DNA of 64,000 bases from Phycomyces nitens (lineage: Eukaryota; Mucoromycota; Mucoromycetes; Mucorales; Phycomycetaceae). Positions within the stretch are counted from its first letter, which is position 1. The number at the start of each line of letters is the position of its first letter. The notes below the pieces were generated by a model that saw nothing but the letters and a program-made list of their open reading frames with translations, did not search any database and was not told the DNA's origin. The stretch lies in contig JAHRBC010000002.1 of assembly GCA_022702545.1 (NCBI GenBank), forward strand, positions 4,154,001 to 4,218,000. Direction: 5' to 3'. A program made the position numbers and the translations under genes. Shown piece after piece: positions 57,435-64,000 of the stretch.

Positions 57435-58888
57435 TTAATCCAGGTTTTCTTGCTGAGGAGTCTCTGTGACATAGGAAAACGACTTTTCGTTGGTCTCGTC
57501 ATAGCTAAAGAAATCAGCCACATTCAAGGGCCTAATGTCGATATTCTGTATGGTTTATTAGTAATTAATAAATCTGGCATTTTTAATTGACTTACAGAGG
57601 TATCGAGGTGCATCAGATCCTTGCTGGAGTCGCCGTTATTTACTAGTTTTGCAGAGCGAACATATTCACGGATAGGAATCATGGCTGCATTGCGACACAC
57701 TTCCTTGAGATCACTTCCAGAGCAACCCGCCGTACGTTGGACCAGCTCAGCCATCTTAAAGTCAGGGGCAAGATGGATGTCACGCAATAACTAACGATCG
57801 TGATTAATAAAGAAGCTAGAGCGCAGGCAATCTTACCAGTTCAAGAATGCTCTTTCTCTGTGATTCTGTAGGGAGTCTGACGGCAAATCGCTTTGGCATG
57901 CGACGAAGGATGGCAGAATCGATATCGTTGGGCCGATTGGTAGCACCCAAAATAACGATCCGGCTGTCTTCGCCCGTGGTCAGACCATCCCACAGACTCA
58001 TGAACTCGGCCTTCATCATGCCAGTTGTCTCGTGGTCATTACTGCGTCTCTCACGCAAGAATGAGTCGATTTCATCAATAAAGACGATCGAGGGCTGCAG
58101 CTTGCGAGCCAGCGAAAATACGGCAGCAACAAGCTTATTAGATTCACCATAGTACTTATCAGTAAGGGTAGACACATGGATATTAATAAAGGTTGCTCCA
58201 CTCTCCTTGGCCAGAGCCTTGGCCAGCATGGTCTTTCCACACCCAGGAGGACCATACAGCAATACACCGCGAGGTGCTCCCAACAATCCGGATGCCGATG
58301 TGAATAGCTCAGGATAACACAAGGGATAAATGACACTTTCACGCAAATCCTGGATAATATGATCCAAACCACCAATCTCTAGAGAAAAAACATGTACTTG
58401 AGATTCCCTTTTTTTGTGTCCCAAGTTGGTATTGTGTTTACGTACGCTTAAAGTTGACTGTGATTTCATCAGCATGGATAACTTCTGCTGCAATAATATG
58501 CTCGTATTCATTCAGCTTAATGTCCTTTGCCTGATTTGAATTGAATTGAATTGAATTGAATTGATTAGCCTAGTTGATTTACGCCTCGTTTCTTTGGATT
58601 GTTACCCCCAAGCGGCCGAGGACTTGAGAACTCTTGTTCTTGGCTTCCTGTCGTTTGGCCTTTGTGGGATCAATTGATCCAATGATCCATTTAAAGGCAA
58701 AGTAAAAGGCGACTTGTGATAAAGCAAATACTGCAACTGTACATTTGAGATTCCATGTTAATATGGGTTTAGTGGTTGTTTGATTACATGCAAACGAAAT
58801 ATATATATATATAGAGAAACAAGGCTGTACCATCGGCGGCGTACTTCTTGGCTTCAGGTCTTTGCATCCATGATTTGATCATCGTCAT
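57435..58888 (-). CDS. MSP1: AAA ATPase Msp1/ATAD1
   Basis: Six exons (58888-58831, 58736-58606, 58530-58446, 58378-57837, 57790-57596, 57545-57435) encode 373 residues. N-terminal transmembrane helix at about 20-42, linker, [36 protein letters not shown], Walker A GPPGCGKT, pore loop in DKYYGES, Walker [13 protein letters not shown] and arginine finger region RRMPKRF. Msp1 extracts mislocalised tail-anchored proteins from mitochondrial outer and peroxisomal membranes. Intron 2 is taken from GTAACA at 58605, since the later GTAAAT breaks the frame; it contains five GAATT repeats. Family identity is certain. Confidence 0.95.
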
Positions 58889-59579
58889 ATTTTCCACCAA
58901 GTTTTATATTGTATTTTTTGTGTCCTGACAAGTAAAGCCGGACAGTAAAAATATGCCTGTGTGTGTGGGGGGTTGAGAAGAAGGAACTCAAACACGTGAA
59001 GAGTGACGTGTAATAGCTCATTGGTAATCCTCAAAGGGACTCTTTTTAGTAAAGAAGGCTTTGCGTCGATTTAAAAATAAAATAAAATAAAATAAGAATA
59101 CAAAACTATATATAAATTAAATTTAAGAAATGGGCTTCATTCGTCTGGCCAGTGAATCTGTTGTCGTACAGTCAATAGTTGTGCTTTTTTCTGCGCTACT
59201 GATTGTATTAAACCTGTTTTTTTTTCTTGATGTAAAATGAAATATTCTGGTTTTTGAATAGTGTATTGGAATCAAAGCCGGTCTGGCAATATAGAGCAGA
59301 TGGGGGTATTTTTTAAGGAGGTCAAGACTGGTATCACGGGAACGATAATCCAGTCTGCCATAAAGTTCTGAATGTCCTTTGGCAAAAAGCCCTCATGCTT
59401 TATTTCTGATTGTCTTGTAAAAAAGAAAAAGAAAAGCTGTGTGGATCTATTTAATCCCAGTATATATCGCACGGGCCTATCCAATATATTATAAAAGACG
59501 GTTTAGCGATGGACTGAGATCATTAGTAGATCTCAGCTCCATATCGTCCTTTTTCTCTTTCTGTCTCACTTCTTTTATA
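58889..59579. promoter_or_regulatory. Divergent promoter region of MSP1 and TOK channel gene
   Basis: 691 bp with CACGTGA at about 58994, GTGACGTG at about 59004, an AAAAT repeat at 59070-59095 and a T-run at 59216-59226. A pyrimidine-rich tract (59548-59575) immediately precedes the channel ATG. No gene seen. Confidence 0.45.
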
Positions 59580-61896
59580 ATGATTGACGATGAAGGACGG
59601 TCCCAAACGAGCCCTTTGGTTGACCAAGGTTCCTCACCAGCACAGCCTCCTGCTGCTACAGTATTGACCTTTGCCGAACCTTCAGCTGCTTATCACCGGC
59701 GACACTGGGAAGATCAATATCAGAATACAGATGATGGCTGGCCACAAGTATTATACTCCCTTGTCAACCAATGCAAAACAGCTCTGAAAACATTATGGGG
59801 CTATCCACACAGCAGACAGCGGTGGGCAGACAGATCCTCATCTACTGTAGAGCTTCCTTTCCTGGTGGCCTCATTTGGAACTATATACAGTACCTTTATG
59901 CTAGTGCGTGCACTTGGTAAGCTAAATCCAGCCAAAAAAAAAAACACACACACACACACACAATTCATAATCCTGTTTTCAAAATAGCTGTCGATGGATG
60001 GCTGGTAGATCACTCTGAATGGGATGGAAAGGGACATGCCTATGACAAGAATCCAATCCAGTTTCTCAATAGGCTCGAAAGATGGCTAGTCGGCCTGGCC
60101 TTTTTCTGTGGGATTATCAATTGTCTGTTTTTGATTGCCAGGACGCGTCTTCGGTTCTACACAGCATCTCTCTTTTGCAAATGGCTTGCATTTATTCATG
60201 GTAAATAACGTCCTCTCGACTGATTATATTCATTAAGATGTATTGGGCGTTAAGCGACCGGATGTCTTTGTGCCATCTATCTATTTGCCAGTCGAGTTGC
60301 CCTCCAACAATCTCATCCAGCCCATGTCTACTCGCGCGGATTCTGGAGCTGTCTTGGATCCGGAATATTGGAAACCGTGGCCGTACTAGGATTCACGATA
60401 GACTGGATGCTCTCTTATCCCTACTCTGACCTTTCTCTTGTCCTCAAAGGGCTTGTACTTCCAAGTATCATGGCCTGTGTCAGCATTGCATCTGGAGCGC
60501 TTGTCTTTATGCAAATAGAACAATGGACCTACAACCAAGCAATGGTATTCTGTACGACTGCCCTGACTACCATAGGTATTAAAAAACATTATTCTTCGTT
60601 TTCTGTAAAAAAAAATACCTCTTAAATTACTGCATTTATACATGTCTCTTGGCTTAATTACCTCAAACATTTTTTTGTAATAATTGTTTTGATATCTGAA
60701 TTGGTCAGGGTATGGAGATGTTGCGCCTGTCACCAGTCTAGGTCGTCTGTTCTTTCTCTTTTATGCCATTACAGGTGTATGTGTTATTGGCTACTTTCTT
60801 TTATCGATCCGTGCTGTTATGACCGGGAATACATCTCGTATCTTGCGCGTAAATCTTATGCGAATAGAATCATTCCATAATCACCTCCGAAAACAGCGCC
60901 AGAGACATTCTACACCAGCTGTAATTGACCCAACCGTCTCGGACATACCTCTTGAATCCCCTCAATTCAATGACCCAAAGCCTGGATTGAGCACACATGA
61001 AGCTCCAAGGTCATTTCCTCGAAGGACCAGATCAACGTTATCAATGTACAGCACTGGAACCCTGGCCGATATTGTGAATGATAAGGACCGACAGGTTCTG
61101 GTCCAGATCATCACACGGTCTGGCATTTTCCGCATGTTAATCATCCTGGTCTTCTCATGGTTTGGAGGTGCAGCCGTATTCTGCTATCTAGAGACAGAAT
61201 GGGATTATCTCGATGCACTGTATTTTGCTTTTGTAACCCAATTAACAATCGGATTTGGTGATCTTGTGCCGCAGACAGCAGTAAGCATCAATTACTAATG
61301 CCCTTTGGAGGCGACCTGATATCTAGACCATCGAAACCAAGTCAAGATTTTTATTTATTTACTTGCTTATTTTGTAGCTTGCACAAGAGTTCTGGTTCAT
61401 GTACATTGTCTTTTCTATCGCAGTCGGCGCATACTTTATCAGCCTTTTTGGCGATGTACTTGTAGAGAAATTTCAGTTGCGAGATGAAGATTATAATGAA
61501 GACTTTCATGAATCAACAACTTCAGGATTTCTTGCTCTTGCTCAGTCCTTGACAAATGATTCAGACGACACATCGGCTAGTCCAACAGAGGATTTTTCAA
61601 TTGACAACACAAGAGACAGAATGGATGGCACTGCTAGTGTTGTACACTGTCCCGAATGCCCACTTGGTCCCCATCGATATCTTTATACACCCATCACAGT
61701 CCATGGGTCATATACTTCTAGGCAGAACCAAAGTACTCGTCCAATCAGAAACCCGCCTATTACCCACAGACCGCTTGGCAAGCGTACCATGAGTCTACCA
61801 ATGACAGTAACTGACCCTGTGCATTCTTGTACAGAACCAGCCGATTCGTTTGAGAATATTGTACGGGTACCAAATTATGGATCTATTGACCTTTAG
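59580..61896 (+). CDS. TOK1: TOK-type two-pore outward-rectifying potassium channel
   Basis: Five exons (59580-59916, 59988-60200, 60255-60575, 60709-61280, 61378-61896) encode 653 residues. About eight transmembrane helices are visible, and two selectivity filters: TTIGYGD (about residue 291) and LTIGFGD (about residue 470). One filter has Tyr, the other Phe. This is the fungal TOK layout (eight helices, two pores), which lets K+ leave the cell upon depolarisation. A polar loop of about 100 residues with SRRTRS-like basic sites separates the pore modules, and a Ser/Pro-rich tail follows. The intron-3 acceptor (GTTAAG) was chosen to keep frame and yields the hydrophobic ATGCLCAIYLFASRV. Confidence 0.95.
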
Positions 61897-63830
61897 TTTT
61901 ATACTTGGAAATAGAAAACTGGATATTAAAAAAAAGCAATAATAGTAATAATAATAATATTGGTATTTGTAATAGCATGAATATCCTTTGATATTTCCAA
62001 TAGTAATCAACTGTATGTTGTATTTACTGGTGTGTGTGTTTCTTAGTATGTCTATTAGAGTAACTAGAGTATTTCTAGTGTCTATAGATAACTAGGCGTG
62101 GTTTTTACTTGGAGTTTTATAACCTGAAAACATTTATAAATCCAACCCGTTGCATTGATATATTATTATTTTTTTAAAAAAATAGTTTGGATCTACAGAT
62201 TTCTTGTCATTTTGGAGACTTTGGATATTAGATATATGAATTCCAAATAAAAAGAGGGGTTTCATTGAAGAACGGTTATCATAACAAGAAACTTATGCGT
62301 GTAGAAATACCAGTAATGTTATTTCTTCATGTTGCCAAAGTATCAATATTCCACGACAGGCTGATCTGGGTGATGGTGAAGCCTCGAGATTCTTTTTTTT
62401 TAAAAAAAATATTGTATTTTATGTTCAAATCCATAAACTCTTGCATACAAGTAAAAGTTATAAATCCGTATTGATCAGATTTAACTCCATGTCTCTATAC
62501 CAATAGAAAAAATACACAATAAACCTCTAGATTGAATATATACCAATCGAGTAGTTTGATTCATATCCAATTGCCTATGGTCTATCGACAAATAAATATT
62601 ACTATATTTTAGTTATTGGAATATAGCCAGTATATTCACAAGCGAAAGAAAGTTGACTAAAAGTAATTAATTGTCTTTGAGTTTTATTGCCATTTGTCTG
62701 AATCATACACGCTCTTGTCCTATATTCAGCCAACTTTTTTTCTCCAGCCCAATAAACCTTGAGACATGGAAAAGAAAATGACAGGAATGTTCTTTTGGGT
62801 TACCATTGCCACTACCTGCATTTTCTTGGGGTCAAATAAGTCTTTCAATACAAAGTATATGTCAAACTACTACTATTATCCCATTTTTAGGGCAAAAAGA
62901 AATGTAAAATGTTGAGAATCCTAAAAGTTTTTATAGCCCACTAAGCTTTAAATATAAACATATTTTTACAATAAAAAACAAATGGTATCAATTTCAAGAC
63001 ATATAGCTCTATCTATTTTGTATTGATACTTTGTCTGTTGACTCTTGCCATCAATGAGTGTTCAAATAGTTGTGAAATAACGCACTTGCAAACACTGAGT
63101 TTCTTTGTAATGCTCTCGGACAATAATTTGTACGAGATAAATTTGTAGTATTATCTTTTGTAGAGTTGGAGCTAGATTCCATGTTGATAGTTTTTGATTT
63201 TGACAATCTGCTAGATTTAGTCATACTTGGTGTTTAGATGATACATTAACTATAAAGCTAATTCATAGAATCAATTGCATTGATTTTACTATCATTTACA
63301 TTCAAACAAACAAAACAAAAAAGTGTTTTCTGTCCATGCAAAGACAGAACAAAAGTTAATATGCATTTTGCATTTAAAGAATAAAATACCAAGCACTCTA
63401 CCTTCTTCTTTTTTGGCTGTATAAATATAAATATAAAATAACAATAATTGATTATTTTGTATTATGTCTAGGTGTGAGTTTGATAAAGAAAGAATACTGG
63501 TATTTACTGCTAGTGAAATGCGTATAATTCAATGGAATAAAGTCAGAGTATTTCGGCTTTGATTCGGTCCAAACTACTATATATATATATATTCTTAACA
63601 GAAACTGCAAATACTCGAGAACATTTCTCTCATCATATATATCGTTCAAATGAATTCCATTAAAAGAATGGCTGTACTTATTTATTTACTTGTCTGCATG
63701 TAAGCAAGAAAGAATAAAAAGAGAAGGAGAAAATGTGTAGAAAATGCTTACAAGATAGATAGTTATTTGGGGGGAATCATGGGAAAGTAAATAGAAGAAG
63801 AAGAAGAAAAAAATGTTAAAAAGGAGCTAT
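61897..63830. other. Gene-free AT-rich stretch, 1.9 kb
   Basis: 3' regions of the TOK gene and of the oxidase fragment. AT-rich with AATAATAAT (61939-61960) and TA (63570-63592) repeats. No open frame of protein-like composition on either strand. Confidence 0.5.
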
Positions 63831-64000
63831 TTAGATAGCCAAGTCGCTGACATCTTTCTCAACAAAGATTTCAGCTGCCTTGGCTGGGACACCATTGCAT
63901 AATACGTAAAGGAAACCAGAGCCTGGAGGGAAGATGGTGGCCCTTGGAGGAGCTTCGATTTCAATAGACTGCATATCTTCTGACACCTTGTGCTTCAAAA
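63831..64000 (-). CDS. C-terminus of a galactose/glyoxal oxidase-like protein (partial)
   Basis: The minus strand is open from the window edge to TAA at 63833-63831, encoding about 56 residues. APPRATIFPPGSGFLYVLCNGVP matches the C-terminal Ig-like domain (DUF1929) of copper radical oxidases and their kelch-propeller relatives, which end in a P-P-G-x-Y/F-x-L and N-G-V-P-S pattern. The catalytic region lies outside the window, so activity cannot be judged. Relatives are secreted or wall-bound and produce hydrogen peroxide. Codon use is C-ending biased in this part. Confidence 0.65.
   Translation of the reverse strand, partial: LKHKVSEDMQSIEIEAPPRATIFPPGSGFLYVLCNGVPAKAAEIFVEKDVSDLAI

Noticed and set aside
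58531..58605. Msp1 exon 2 extending to GCGTAAAT
   Set aside because: It leaves a phase that cannot join the LNEYE exon; GTAACA at 58605 restores the frame and the family pattern.
1..64000. CRISPR arrays, prokaryotic operons, tRNA or rRNA genes, biosynthetic cluster
   Set aside because: I saw no regularly spaced repeats, no tRNA B-box-like motif with a cloverleaf, no rRNA and no grouped secondary-metabolism enzymes.

Overview
The window looks like nuclear DNA of an early-diverging fungus. I infer Mucoromycota, possibly Mucorales, from gene content only; no rRNA is present to confirm it. Evidence for a fungus: many short introns (mostly 45-75 nt) with GT...AG borders and CTAAC-like branch sites, AT-rich intergenic DNA with TA microsatellites, and unmistakable fungal genes (Zn2Cys6 regulator, TOK-type K+ channel, vacuolar alpha-mannosidase, Mdm35, Msp1, Atg3). 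I rebuilt the genes by hand from splice sites and reading phase. Most models close in frame from ATG to stop, including a 26-exon and a 15-exon gene.

Layout. 1-13.6 kb is gene-dense: end of an unknown secreted protein, MDM35, a small membrane protein, a DNAJC9-like co-chaperone, then two minus-strand genes that look like peroxins (Pex8-like and tail-anchored Pex26-like), divergent from a 15-exon BAR-PH-VASt sterol-transfer protein of the Sip3/Lam family. 13.6-22.1 kb is gene-poor, AT-rich, and holds one homeodomain gene. 22.1-26.8 kb has a membrane-anchored SGNH protein with substituted catalytic residues, divergent from an MFSD1-like transporter. 27.6-28.9 kb is a decayed Tc1/mariner-type element with TA duplications. 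30.3-44.4 kb: Pcs60-type peroxisomal acyl-CoA synthetase (C-terminal AKL), PQ-loop transporter, ATP synthase subunit d, Ams1, phosphoglucomutase, Atg3. 44.5-53 kb: a lone response-regulator receiver protein, a 75-residue tail-anchored protein, a PX-PB1 protein, a single-pass membrane protein, casein kinase II beta, and a polyglutamine Zn2Cys6 regulator. 53-64 kb: a kelch membrane protein, RPS26, MSP1, the TOK channel, an AT-rich gap, and the C-terminus of a galactose/glyoxal oxidase-like protein.

Themes. Several genes concern organelle membrane upkeep: peroxisome (Pex8-like, Pex26-like, Pcs60, and Msp1, which extracts tail-anchored proteins), vacuole/autophagy (Ams1, Atg3, PQ-loop, MFSD1-like), mitochondria (Mdm35, Atp7) and ER contact sites (Sip3/Lam). 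The most unusual signal is in gene structure: six introns appear to be GC-AG (among roughly 100 modelled), several exons are 7-16 nt, and one start codon may be split by an intron. No CRISPR array, tRNA or rRNA gene was seen.
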